64,000 nt of DNA, from NCBI GenBank assembly GCA_035574315.1, contig DATLYW010000038.1:38981-102980 (forward strand), read 5' to 3'. Each line of letters starts with the position of its first letter. Position 1 is the first letter of the stretch. This DNA comes from Candidatus Zixiibacteriota bacterium (GTDB lineage Bacteria > Desulfobacterota > Binatia > UBA9968). This document shows, piece by piece, positions 7,703 to 15,250 of this stretch. The translations under genes were made by a program, and so were the position numbers. The notes beneath the pieces were generated by a model, which saw only the letters and a program-made list of their open reading frames with translations, was not told the origin of the DNA and did no database searches.

Positions 7703-10159
7703 TCAAGCCTGCTTGCTTTCGGTTTCGGCTTCGCCGTCGTGCCCGGCGACGAACCGCTTCAAGCCGACCGCCATCTCCCTCAGCCGGGCGCTCGTGCGCC
7801 GATTGACCTCGTCGGCGCCTTCGGGTCCCATCCCCGTGAGGACGGCCAGCCCCTCGTCCACGGTGCGCACCGGGTAGATGTGAAAACGCCCCTCCGCGAC
7901 CGCGGCTACCACGTCCGCGCGCAGAACGAGATGGCGCACGTTGGCCTCGGGGATGATCACTCCCTGCCTGCCGGTCAGGCCCACGACCCGGCAGACGTCG
8001 TAAAAGCCTTCGATCTTCTCGTTGGCCCCCCCGATCGCCTGTACTTCCCCCCACTGGTTGACCGAACCCGTGACGGCGATGTCCTGGCGCAAGGGCACGC
8101 CGGAGAGGCGCGACAGGAGCGCGTAGAGCTCGGTCGAGGAGGCGCTGTCCCCCTCGACGCCGGAGTAGGACTGCTCGAAGCAAAGGCTCGCCGAAAGCGT
8201 CAGCGGTTGCTCCTGGCCGAAGCGGTTGCGCAGGTAACCGGCGAGGATCAGCACGCCCTTGTCGTGGATGCTGCCGCTCAGGCGCGACTCGCGCTCGATA
8301 TTGATGATGCCGGCCTGGCCCATGCCGACGCTGGCGGTGACGCGACTCGGCCGGCCGAAAGCGTACTCGCCGATCTCCACCACGGACAGCCCGTTGATCT
8401 GGCCGATTTTCTTTCCGTCGATGTCGACCAGAATGGTGCCGTTGGCGATCAGCTCGCGGATGCGTTCCTCCAGGCGGTTGGAGCGGAAGATCCGGCTCTG
8501 GATCGCCTGTTCCACGTCCCGCGTCGACACCAGCTGCCGGTCCTCCTTGCGGGCCCAGAAGGCGGCCTCGCGGACCAGGTCGGTCACGTGGGCGCGCGAC
8601 GCCAGCACCTTGCCGCGGTCGCCGGCCGCGCGGGAGCCGAACTCGATCAGCCGCTCGACCGCGCCGCGGTCCAGGTGGGGCAGCCCTTCTTCCCGGCAGA
8701 GGTCGGCGGCCCATTGCGCGTAGGCGAGCTGGTGGTCGGGATCGCGCTCCATGATCGGGTCGAAATCGGCCCTCACCTTGAAGATCTCGTGGAACTCCTC
8801 GTCCCAGTTGTACAGGAGGTGGTAGAGAAAGGAGCTGCCGAGGACGATGACCTTGGTGTTGACCTCGACCGGCTCGGGCTTCAGCCCCGAGGCGGAAAAC
8901 AGGGCGAACGGCTCGTAGGTTTCCATCTCGATGCGGCCGCTCCGCAGCGTGCGCTTGAGCACTTTCCAGACCGCGGGCTCCATCAGCGCGTCCTCGAGGC
9001 TGAAGATCAGATAGCCTCCGTGCGCGCGCAGGAACGAGCCGGACTTGATGCGGGTGAAGTTGGTCACCACGCGGCCGAAGCGGTCGACCACGCGCTCGAT
9101 CGTGCCGAACAGGTTGAGATACGTGGGCGCGCTCTCGACGATGACCGGAGCCCCCCGCGTCGCGCCGTTGTCCACGACGACGTTGACCTCGTATTCCAGA
9201 AACGGGTCGCGCTCGCGCGGCAGGGGGAGGAATGGCAGCGGGATGATCGAAACCGGCGATTCCTTGAATTCGTCGAGGTTGTTGAGGGCGTGCTCCTCGA
9301 CCTCGCGGAGGTAGAGGTCCACTTCCTCGTTCTGGATCTCGTCGCGAATGCGCGACAGGATCGGGCGCAACAGGCGCTCGCAGAAACGGCGCTCGACTTC
9401 GCGGATGTCGTCTTCCATTTCGCGCATCAGCTCCTGCTGCTTGCGCGCCAGCCGCTCCATTTCCGCCGCCAGCTCCTGTTGCTGGCGTTCGACCTCGCGC
9501 CGCTCCTCGTCCGAGAGCTCGGCGTAGTCCTGCGGTTTCTGCAGGGGCTTCCCGCGGACCAGGGGGACGAAGTAGAGGTGCCCGCGCGGGCCGGGCTGGA
9601 TGACGAATCCCTTCGAGCGCGCCAGCTCGGCGAACTGCTCGTTCAGCTCCTGGGCGCGGTTGGTGTACTTCTCGGTGAGCAGCGACTTTTCCTTGTCGAA
9701 GGCCTCCTGGCGAAAGGCCTTGGGCACCTCTTCCCGGAGCGTCTTTACCAGGTCCCGCATCAACAGCTTGAGGCGGTTCCCCTGGCCGGGCTTGAGGTAG
9801 ATCGCCCGCGGCTCGTCGGGTTGCTTGAAGTTGTGGACATAAACCCAGTCTCCTGGGGTGGGCGCCTTGCCCGCACGCTCGGCCACCCAGCGCTTGAGAG
9901 GCTCCAGCTTGTCCGCACCGGCAAGGCCGGAGACGAAGATGTTGTAACCGGTCGCCGAAACGCCGAGACCCAGCTCCAGAGCGGCGAGCGCCCGGTCCTG
10001 CCCCACGAACGCGGCGGCCGGCCCCATCTCGCTCGTCGAAGCGAAGTCGAGCTTCATGTCGGCCACGAATCTGAGCTCCTCGGCCGTAAGCTCCCGCGGC
10101 TCCGGGCGTCCGCTCGACATCCAGCTCGGTTCTGAAGGGGTACTCGTTGCTTTGCTCAT
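7703..10159 (-). CDS. Lon-like ATP-dependent protease (S16 family, AAA_32 type)
   Basis: An 818-residue protease of the COG1067 group related to LonB and E. coli YcbZ, not classical LonA. The P-loop region is degenerate (VSGLAGADK at 76-84). A long charged coiled coil rich in E, R and Q covers about 190-260. The C-terminal S16 domain has the catalytic dyad Ser672 (EGDSASS) and Lys715 (GGANEKIEGF), spaced 43 residues as in Lon. The TGA of hsp20 overlaps its ATG (ATGA), so translation is coupled. With Hsp20 and DUF2934 it forms a protein quality-control operon behind the sigma-54 promoter at 10894. Confidence 0.93.
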   Translation of the reverse strand: MSKATSTPSEPSWMSSGRPEPRELTAEELRFVADMKLDFASTSEMGPAAAFVGQDRALAALELGLGVSATGYNIFVSGLAGADKLEPLKRWVAERAGKAPTPGDWVYVHNFKQPDEPRAIYLKPGQGNRLKLLMRDLVKTLREEVPKAFRQEAFDKEKSLLTEKYTNRAQELNEQFAELARSKGFVIQPGPRGHLYFVPLVRGKPLQKPQDYAELSDEERREVERQQQELAAEMERLARKQQELMREMEDDIREVERRFCERLLRPILSRIRDEIQNEEVDLYLREVEEHALNNLDEFKESPVSIIPLPFLPLPRERDPFLEYEVNVVVDNGATRGAPVIVESAPTYLNLFGTIERVVDRFGRVVTNFTRIKSGSFLRAHGGYLIFSLEDALMEPAVWKVLKRTLRSGRIEMETYEPFALFSASGLKPEPVEVNTKVIVLGSSFLYHLLYNWDEEFHEIFKVRADFDPIMERDPDHQLAYAQWAADLCREEGLPHLDRGAVERLIEFGSRAAGDRGKVLASRAHVTDLVREAAFWARKEDRQLVSTRDVEQAIQSRIFRSNRLEERIRELIANGTILVDIDGKKIGQINGLSVVEIGEYAFGRPSRVTASVGMGQAGIINIERESRLSGSIHDKGVLILAGYLRNRFGQEQPLTLSASLCFEQSYSGVEGDSASSTELYALLSRLSGVPLRQDIAVTGSVNQWGEVQAIGGANEKIEGFYDVCRVVGLTGRQGVIIPEANVRHLVLRADVVAAVAEGRFHIYPVRTVDEGLAVLTGMGPEGADEVNRRTSARLREMAVGLKRFVAGHDGEAETESKQA

Positions 10160-10581
10160 GCCTGATCCTTTTTACGCCGGGCCTTGGGTAAGGTAATGCG
10201 CAGCACTCCGTCCTTGAACTCGGCCTCGATACCGTCGCGGTCGACCGACTCCGGGAGCCGGATCCGCCGCATGAAATAGCCGGAAGAACGCTCCATCGCG
10301 TGGAACCGCCCGCTCTGGCGACTCGTCTCCAGCGACCTCCATCCCTGAAGGACCAGGTCGCCGTCCTCCACCTCCACCTTGACGTCGCCGGCTTTGACGC
10401 CGGGGAGATCGGCTTCGAGAACGAACGCGGCTGCCGTTTCGAAGAGGTCGACCGACGGCTGCCAACCTCGTATCTCGCGGCAGAATCCCCAGGGGCGGTG
10501 GATCATCTCGTCGAACAAGCGCTCCACCTCCTGCGAGACGTGCATCGGAAACGAGACGGGCTCGTTACGCTTCTTTGCCAT
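10156..10581 (-). CDS. Hsp20/alpha-crystallin small heat shock protein
   Basis: A 141-residue holdase chaperone. The alpha-crystallin domain covers about 45-135, with FVLEADLPGVKAGDVKVEVED, RSSGYFMRRIRLPESVD and the closing GVLRITLPK. Its start lies inside the last 17 bases of the DUF2934 gene, and its stop overlaps the Lon-like start, so three cytoplasmic proteins are translationally coupled. Small heat shock proteins bind unfolding proteins without ATP; pairing with a protease suggests a hold-then-degrade route. Confidence 0.95.
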   Translation of the reverse strand: MAKKRNEPVSFPMHVSQEVERLFDEMIHRPWGFCREIRGWQPSVDLFETAAAFVLEADLPGVKAGDVKVEVEDGDLVLQGWRSLETSRQSGRFHAMERSSGYFMRRIRLPESVDRDGIEAEFKDGVLRITLPKARRKKDQA

Positions 10582-10843
10582 CGCCCGAATCTCCGGACCG
10601 CGAACGCGCGAAACGCGCGAGGACGATTCTTTCCGCTTCGAGCCAGTCGTCCAGGTCGTGACCGTGCTGTTTACCGCGGCTCAAATAGATCTCGTAAGCG
10701 AGCCGGGCGATGAGCGGCCGAAGGTCGGCGCGAGGAGGCGAGGAAGGAAGCGGCTCTTGTTCCACCACCCCGGGCAGGCCACGAAGACTCTGATCTCCGA
10801 CGGTCGCCTCCGGCGGGTATTCGCCGTTATCGTTCTGGGTCAT
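10565..10843 (-). CDS. DUF2934 protein
   Basis: A 92-residue protein with the DUF2934 signature (LAYEIYLSRG, GHDLDDWLEAERIV) at its C-terminal half; function unknown. The longer frame starting at 10897 is rejected: a full-consensus sigma-54 promoter at 10894-10908 puts transcription start near 10882, inside that extension. The ATG at 10843 follows GGGGAAAG. It is the first gene of the DUF2934-Hsp20-Lon operon and overlaps hsp20 by 17 bases. Confidence 0.85.
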   Translation of the reverse strand: MTQNDNGEYPPEATVGDQSLRGLPGVVEQEPLPSSPPRADLRPLIARLAYEIYLSRGKQHGHDLDDWLEAERIVLARFARSRSGDSGDGKEA

Positions 10844-10893
10844 GGCTTTCCCCGATTCACGAACGAACGCAAGCGTTTGTTGCGGAAACATTC

Positions 10894-10908
10894 GCAACCA
10901 TTATGCCA
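10894..10908 (-). promoter_or_regulatory. sigma-54 promoter for DUF2934-hsp20-lon
   Basis: On the minus strand the sequence is TGGCATAATGGTTGC: -24 TGGCAT, five bases, -12 TTGC. GG and GC are exactly ten bases apart. Predicted start is near 10882, 39 bases before the ATG. Confidence 0.8.
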
Positions 10909-10932
10909 GGACAGCCGCTCGACACTCGCGAT

Positions 10933-10952
10933 TTTCCGGGGCTTTTGCCGCT
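10933..10952 (+). promoter_or_regulatory. candidate enhancer-binding site (UAS)
   Basis: TTTCCGGGGCTTTTGCCGCT lies between two divergent sigma-54 promoters, about 110-129 bases upstream of the predicted start at 11062. It matches 16 of 18 core positions of the element at 26469 and partly that at 36561. The binding protein is unknown. Confidence 0.4.
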
Positions 10953-11035
10953 GAATTCTGGCTCGTTCCCGCCGGTGCAAAGACCCGGCCGGGCGGGCCG
11001 CAGAGATGAGAAGACAGAGCCTTGGAAATGTTTCG

Positions 11036-11050
11036 TGGCATAGCGCTTGC
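11036..11050 (+). promoter_or_regulatory. sigma-54 promoter for the 11078 gene
   Basis: TGGCATAGCGCTTGC has the -24 and -12 elements at correct spacing. Predicted start is near 11062, just before the AAGGAG ribosome-binding site and 16 bases before the ATG. Confidence 0.82.
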
Positions 11051-11077
11051 AGTCCACTCACTCAGAAGGAGCGATCG

Positions 11078-11440
11078 ATGAGCGAGATCTATCCGGCTTT
11101 GCCGGAAGACACCGGCCTTGCCGAAGAATATTTCGACACGCTACGCCGGGCCCAGTACCTGGAGCCGGAAAAGGCCCTGCTTCATGCGATTCTCAAGGAC
11201 GCCATCGACGCTTATCTCAAGTGCAGCTCGGCGCGCGACCGCGCCGGGAAAGAGCGCTTCGCCGAAGCGGAACGGTGGATCATGGACACTTCCGACACCT
11301 GGATCTTCTCTTTCCAGAACGTCTGCGAGCTGCTCGGTCTCGATCCCGGGTACATCCGGCGCGGTCTGCGGGAGCTCAAAGAAAAGCCCCTGGAGAAAAG
11401 AAAGCGCCGTCGAAAGTGGGCTGAGGGCCCGGGACAATAG
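11078..11440 (+). CDS. conserved small protein of unknown function
   Basis: A 120-residue soluble, charged protein. It has a helical core (AILKDAIDAYLKCSSARDRA, FAEAERWIMDTSDTWIFSF) and the segment FQNVCELLGLDPGYIRRGL. That segment looks like a helix-turn-helix-like end, followed by a basic tail (KPLEKRKRRRK). I recall similar uncharacterised proteins from deltaproteobacteria-like genomes but know no function. The start is set by AAGGAG seven bases upstream and by the sigma-54 promoter, which excludes the longer frame from 11006. It diverges from the hsp20-lon operon. Confidence 0.78.
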   Translation: MSEIYPALPEDTGLAEEYFDTLRRAQYLEPEKALLHAILKDAIDAYLKCSSARDRAGKERFAEAERWIMDTSDTWIFSFQNVCELLGLDPGYIRRGLRELKEKPLEKRKRRRKWAEGPGQ

Positions 11441-11610
11441 GAGTCCCGGATTTCCGGTTCCCGGTTTTCACTTCCCGCTGTTGAGCCTGCGACCTGATTC
11501 GCGGCGACACGGCTGGCCCGGCGCGCGCCAGCGTTATACTCCGCCTGCATAGTTTCGAGCTCACCGATAAACCGCCACCGCATCGCGGGTTTCCCAGGCT
11601 TCGAGCCGCC

Positions 11611-12234
11611 TCATCGGGCGGCGATGCGGACCGTGCTCGCCTGCGGCCCTTTCTCTCCCGGCTCCTCGTGAAAGTAGACGGGCGTGCCGACCTTCAGCCG
11701 GTCGAACCCCGGAGGCAGGACCGAGTTTCTGTGAAAGTAGATCTCGCGCCCGTCGGCGGACTCCAGAAAACCGTAATCTTCTTCGGGGAAGAGCTTCACG
11801 ACCACCGCGCGGGGCGGCGGCTCGTGGCGCTTGACCTTTCCCCGCTGCCGCCGGGCGAAGTCCTGGAGCTTGCGCGCGGCGGCATTGAACGCGTCGCGAA
11901 TCGCCACGTACGGATCTTCGTGCGCCGCCTCCCGGGTCGGCTCGCGGCATTCGGCGAGCTCCTTTTCCGGCGGCTCGAGAGGCTCGGGCTTTTCGGCCTC
12001 GAGGTGGGTGGGCTCTCTGTTGACGACCAGCTCTCCCCCGGGAACGGTGAGGTCGATGCGCACCAGGTAGGCTTTGCCCTTGTGGTGACGGCGGTGCGGC
12101 GCCTCGACAACGACGCGGCATCCCATGATCCTGTCGTAAAAAGATTCGAGCTTTGCAGCTTTCTCCCTTATGTGGCTCTCGATCGCCTCCGAAGGAGGCA
12201 TGTTGCGGAAGGTGATCTGCAAAGGAATTTTCAT
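11611..12234 (-). CDS. ribosome hibernation factor (HPF/RaiA) fused to a cold-shock domain
   Basis: A 207-residue protein. Residues 1-100 are an HPF/sigma-54-modulation domain (MKIPLQITFRNMPPSEAIE, then RRHHKGKAYLVRIDLTVPGG) that would bind the 30S subunit decoding site. Residues about 148-207 are a cold-shock nucleic-acid-binding domain (FPEEDYGFLESADGREIYFH). An acidic, proline-rich linker joins them. The usual long HPF has a dimerisation tail instead. The ATG at 12234 follows GGGGGGAAGAAG and lies 24 bases after the predicted sigma-54 start, so the longer frame from 12414 is rejected. Probably silences ribosomes in starved or stressed cells. Confidence 0.9.
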   Translation of the reverse strand: MKIPLQITFRNMPPSEAIESHIREKAAKLESFYDRIMGCRVVVEAPHRRHHKGKAYLVRIDLTVPGGELVVNREPTHLEAEKPEPLEPPEKELAECREPTREAAHEDPYVAIRDAFNAAARKLQDFARRQRGKVKRHEPPPRAVVVKLFPEEDYGFLESADGREIYFHRNSVLPPGFDRLKVGTPVYFHEEPGEKGPQASTVRIAAR

Positions 12235-12269
12235 CTTCTTCCCCCCGGTTGTATCTGCCCGAAAAACCG

Positions 12270-12284
12270 GCAAGAGACGTGCCA
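12270..12284 (-). promoter_or_regulatory. sigma-54 promoter for the hpf-cold-shock gene
   Basis: Minus-strand TGGCACGTCTCTTGC is a perfect match to the -24/-12 consensus. Predicted start is near 12258; the ATG is at 12234. E. coli hpf sits beside rpoN, so a link between HPF and sigma-54 has precedent. Confidence 0.85.
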
Positions 12285-12484
12285 GCGACAGCTCCCGGGA
12301 ACTTGGAGCAAGTGTTTGAAATCGCGCAGCCGGTGTGCTCCCGGCACTACCGGGCAGCACTCCATTCTCATCGCTGAGAAGGGGAGACGCAAAGCTTCGC
12401 AGAGCTGCGCACAACGAGCTCTCTTCGACCTGTCTGCCGCGGGCCCGGTAAGCGAAAAATCGGCCATGCCCGGCCGTTCGAAGC
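12285..12484. other. 200-base spacer between divergent genes
   Basis: No gene with a ribosome-binding site is visible on either strand. The stretch separates the divergent promoters of the hpf fusion and the ybaK gene. It includes CTCCCGGGAACTTGGAGC near 12291-12308, which loosely resembles the candidate enhancer motif seen elsewhere in the window. Confidence 0.3.
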
Positions 12485-12499
12485 AGGCATGATTATTGC
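12485..12499 (+). promoter_or_regulatory. probable sigma-54 promoter for the YbaK gene
   Basis: AGGCATGATTATTGC has correct GG-N10-GC spacing and a perfect -12 TTGC; the first base of the -24 box differs. Predicted start is near 12511, 37 bases before the ATG, which is preceded by AAGGAAGGAG. Confidence 0.6.
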
Positions 12500-12547
12500 C
12501 GCTCATCCCGGGTATCGTTCAGAAAAACCGAAGGAAGGAGATTTGGT

Positions 12548-13033
12548 ATGCCGATCCTAAAGAAACTGAAGGATTTCCTGGACGAAGCGAAGGTCTCGTA
12601 CGAGGTCTACAACCACCCGCTTGCGTACACGGCTCAGGAGATTGCGGCAAAGCAGCACTTTTCCGGAGATCAGATGGCCAAGGTCGTGATGCTGAAAGCC
12701 GACGGCGAGCTGGTGATGGCGGTGATCATGGGGAGCCAAAAAGTCAGCCTGAGCACGGCGCGTGAAAGCCTGGGCGCGCGCGAGGTGCAGCTGGCCACGG
12801 AAGACGAATTCGCGTCGCGCTTCCCCAACTGCGAGATCGGCGCGATGCCCCCGTTCGGCAATCTTTTCGGCATCCCGGTCTACGTCGACCCGGCCCTCCA
12901 AGAGGACGAGTTCATCTACTTCAACGCGGGAAACCACGTCCAGACGGTGAGGATGAGATACAAGGATTTCGAGAGCCTGGTCCATCCGAAAATCGTTCGC
13001 CTGACAGAGCCCCGCAAGCGCAAGGCCGCCTAG
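12548..13033 (+). CDS. YbaK/EbsC-family aminoacyl-tRNA deacylase
   Basis: A 161-residue trans-editing domain of the YbaK/ProX superfamily. It has the N-terminal LKDFLDEAKVSYEVYNHP, the conserved lysine segment QMAKVVMLKADGELVMAVI and the late GAMPPFGNLFGIPVYVDPAL, where GxxPPFG is typical. Members hydrolyse mischarged tRNA such as Cys-tRNA(Pro) or Ala-tRNA(Pro). Some bacterial members act on other substrates, so specificity is open. It diverges from the hpf-cold-shock gene and is followed 23 bases later by the HAD-HerA fusion. Confidence 0.88.
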   Translation: MPILKKLKDFLDEAKVSYEVYNHPLAYTAQEIAAKQHFSGDQMAKVVMLKADGELVMAVIMGSQKVSLSTARESLGAREVQLATEDEFASRFPNCEIGAMPPFGNLFGIPVYVDPALQEDEFIYFNAGNHVQTVRMRYKDFESLVHPKIVRLTEPRKRKAA

Positions 13034-13056
13034 TTTCTCTCCGCCACGGGATTCGA

Positions 13057-14790
13057 GTGTACTGCCGCGTCATAGCATGCGACTTCGACGGCACCGGAGC
13101 CACCGACGGACGGCTCGCTCCGGAGCTGCTCGCCGCCCTCGAAGCCGCGCGGATGCAGGGGGTCGCGAGAATCCTCGTCACCGGGCGGGTCCTCGAGGAG
13201 ATCGAGAGCGCGTGCGAGCAGACGTTACCCTTCGACGCGGTCGTCGCCGAAAACGGCGCGATCGTGTGGCTCTGCCGCCAGCAGCGCACGATTCAGCTGG
13301 GAGAGCCGCCGCCGGACCGCTTTCTGGGCCAGCTCAGAGCCAGGGGGGTGCCGTTCCACACCGGGACGGTCATCGTCGGCACGTGGGAGCACCACACAAC
13401 CCAGCTTCTCGATCTCATCCGCCGCTTCGGCCTGGACGGGCAGCTCATCTTCAATCGCGGCGCGCTCATGCTGCTCCCGAGCGGCGTCAATAAGGCGGTC
13501 GGCGTGCGGCGCGCGCTCGAAGAGCTGGCGCGTTCGGAGCACAACCTGATCGCGTTCGGTGATGCGGAAAACGACATCCCGTTGCTGCTGGCGGCGGAGC
13601 TGGGGGTGGCGGCGCGCGGCGCGGTTGCCTCGGTCACGGCGATGGCGGACGACCACCTCTCGCAACCGGGAGGAGCCGGAGTGGCGTTTTATATCCGCCG
13701 CCTGTTGAGCAACGGATGCACGGCGCCCACGCCCCGGCGCCACCGCATCGCCATCGGCAACACGCCGGACGGCGATCCGGTCCTCTTTCCCGCTTCGGGC
13801 GTGAACATGGTGATCAGCGGCGATCCCCGGTCGGGAAAGTCGTGGCTGGCCGGGCTGCTGGCGGAGCGTCTGATCGAGCGGGATTACCGGCTCTGCGTCA
13901 TCGATCCGGAAGGCGATTATCTCGCGCTCGGGCAGCTCGGGAAGGTGCTGACCCTGGGGCGCGAGCTGCCGCTCCCTGCGGCGGCGGCGATCCCGAAGGT
14001 CCTGGCGCACCAGCGTTTGAGCGTCGTCGTCAACCTCTCGGCGCTGCCGCTGCGCGAGCAGCAGAAATACGTCGAGGAGCTGCTCGGCGCGCTCGCGGCC
14101 GCCCGCGAAACGACAGGCGTTCCACACTGGGTGTTGATCGACGAGGCGCATTACTTCTTCGCGGACGGCGGCTGCTCGCGGCAGCTTTCGAGCCGGACGG
14201 GGAACTTCATCCTCGCGACCTACCGGCCGAGTCAGCTGTCCGACGAGGTCTACGCCGGGGTCGGAGCGCACGCCGTTACGGGATCGAAGATCGAGGACGA
14301 GCGCTACTTCCTCACCAAGGTTCTTCAAGCGTGCGCCCCTCGGGAAATCGACGCGCGGGCCGCGCTCGCCGCCGTCACCCCCGGGCGCGTGGGGTTGCTG
14401 CTGCAGGATGCGGACGGCCCTCGCTGGCAGGTGTTCCAGCCGGCCGACCGGGTGACCGTCCACGCCCACCACGGGCGGAAGTACGCCGATACGCGACTAC
14501 CGGACGAGAAGGCCTTCCGTTTTCTCTACAACGACGAGCCTCTCGTCGCTCACAACATGCTGGAATTCTACAAGGCGATCCAGAAAGCGTCGCCCGCTTC
14601 TTTGCGGCACCATCTCCTCGCGGGCGATTTCTCGCGGTGGATCGCCGGCGTTCTCGGCGACGAGCAGCTCGCTCACGGGCTGCGCAAGCTCGAACGGATG
14701 GCGCCGGCGGGTGCGATTCCCGACCGCGAGGAGATTCTCGCCCACATCGACGACTACTACCTCATCGGCGAAGAGCAGGAGCCGGGGTGA
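13057..14790 (+). CDS. HAD-IIB phosphatase fused to a HerA-like (DUF87) ATPase
   Basis: A 577-residue fusion starting with GTG. Residues 1-215 are a HAD phosphatase of the Cof/IIB type: nucleophile motif D9-F-D11-G-T, Lys146 in GVNKAVG, and the metal motif GDAEND at 169-174. Residues about 240-500 are an ATPase of the HerA/VirB4 class, with Walker A GDPRSGKS at 255-262 and Walker B VLIDEAHYF at 359-367. The remainder is helical. It is 23 bases after the YbaK gene and convergent with the secreted-protein gene at 14798. The physiological role is unknown; the fusion suggests a phosphatase coupled to a nucleic-acid or polymer motor. Confidence 0.85.
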   Translation: MYCRVIACDFDGTGATDGRLAPELLAALEAARMQGVARILVTGRVLEEIESACEQTLPFDAVVAENGAIVWLCRQQRTIQLGEPPPDRFLGQLRARGVPFHTGTVIVGTWEHHTTQLLDLIRRFGLDGQLIFNRGALMLLPSGVNKAVGVRRALEELARSEHNLIAFGDAENDIPLLLAAELGVAARGAVASVTAMADDHLSQPGGAGVAFYIRRLLSNGCTAPTPRRHRIAIGNTPDGDPVLFPASGVNMVISGDPRSGKSWLAGLLAERLIERDYRLCVIDPEGDYLALGQLGKVLTLGRELPLPAAAAIPKVLAHQRLSVVVNLSALPLREQQKYVEELLGALAAARETTGVPHWVLIDEAHYFFADGGCSRQLSSRTGNFILATYRPSQLSDEVYAGVGAHAVTGSKIEDERYFLTKVLQACAPREIDARAALAAVTPGRVGLLLQDADGPRWQVFQPADRVTVHAHHGRKYADTRLPDEKAFRFLYNDEPLVAHNMLEFYKAIQKASPASLRHHLLAGDFSRWIAGVLGDEQLAHGLRKLERMAPAGAIPDREEILAHIDDYYLIGEEQEPG

Positions 14791-14797
14791 GGCCGCG

Positions 14798-15232
14798 TCA
14801 GCGGCTCTGGGGAATGACCTCGGTAAAGCCCGCGATCGACACCGTGGTCGAGTAGGTGCCGTTGGACCGCCTGGGCAGCGGCGGGTCCGGCGCGACGTTG
14901 AAGCGCGCGGTCCCTCCCGGCTTGATCTCGTCGGGCACCGTGTAGTAGACGGCCGTGCCCGGGTCGTCCTTGCCGGGTTTGAACTCGTTGGCCCAAAGCC
15001 ACGTGTGGCGGATGAGCAGCTCGACCCCCCGCACCGTGTGCGGCGAGCGATTGCGAATCTCGCCGGAAACCGTCCCGTCGCGAACGCTCAAGTTCTCGAT
15101 CGTCACGATGCGCCGGGCATCCTCGTGGGAGCGCACCGCCTGCGCAACGGCTGTTGCGGGGTTGGCGGCGAGCAGCAGCGCGGTCAAGCCGATTCCCGTA
15201 AAGGCGTTCGGCCTGGAAAGCTTCGCGATCAT
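14798..15232 (-). CDS. secreted protein of unknown function
   Basis: A 144-residue protein with a clear signal peptide (residues about 1-31, hydrophobic TGIGLTALLLAANPATAVAQA). The mature part is predicted beta-rich: VTIENLSVRDGTVSGEIRNR resembles FxLYD/DUF3426-like beta sandwiches that carry N-S-x-N-P/R turns. I do not recognise a named family. The ATG follows a strong AAGGAGGAA site and lies 18 bases after the nucleotidyltransferase stop on the same strand, so the two are probably co-transcribed. Confidence 0.75.
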   Translation of the reverse strand: MIAKLSRPNAFTGIGLTALLLAANPATAVAQAVRSHEDARRIVTIENLSVRDGTVSGEIRNRSPHTVRGVELLIRHTWLWANEFKPGKDDPGTAVYYTVPDEIKPGGTARFNVAPDPPLPRRSNGTYSTTVSIAGFTEVIPQSR

Positions 15233-15250
15233 GGCGTTTCCTCCTTGCGC

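Noticed and set aside
11500..11540. TATACT-like -10 box on the plus strand near 11535
   Set aside because: No plus-strand gene follows; the next genes on that side are convergent.
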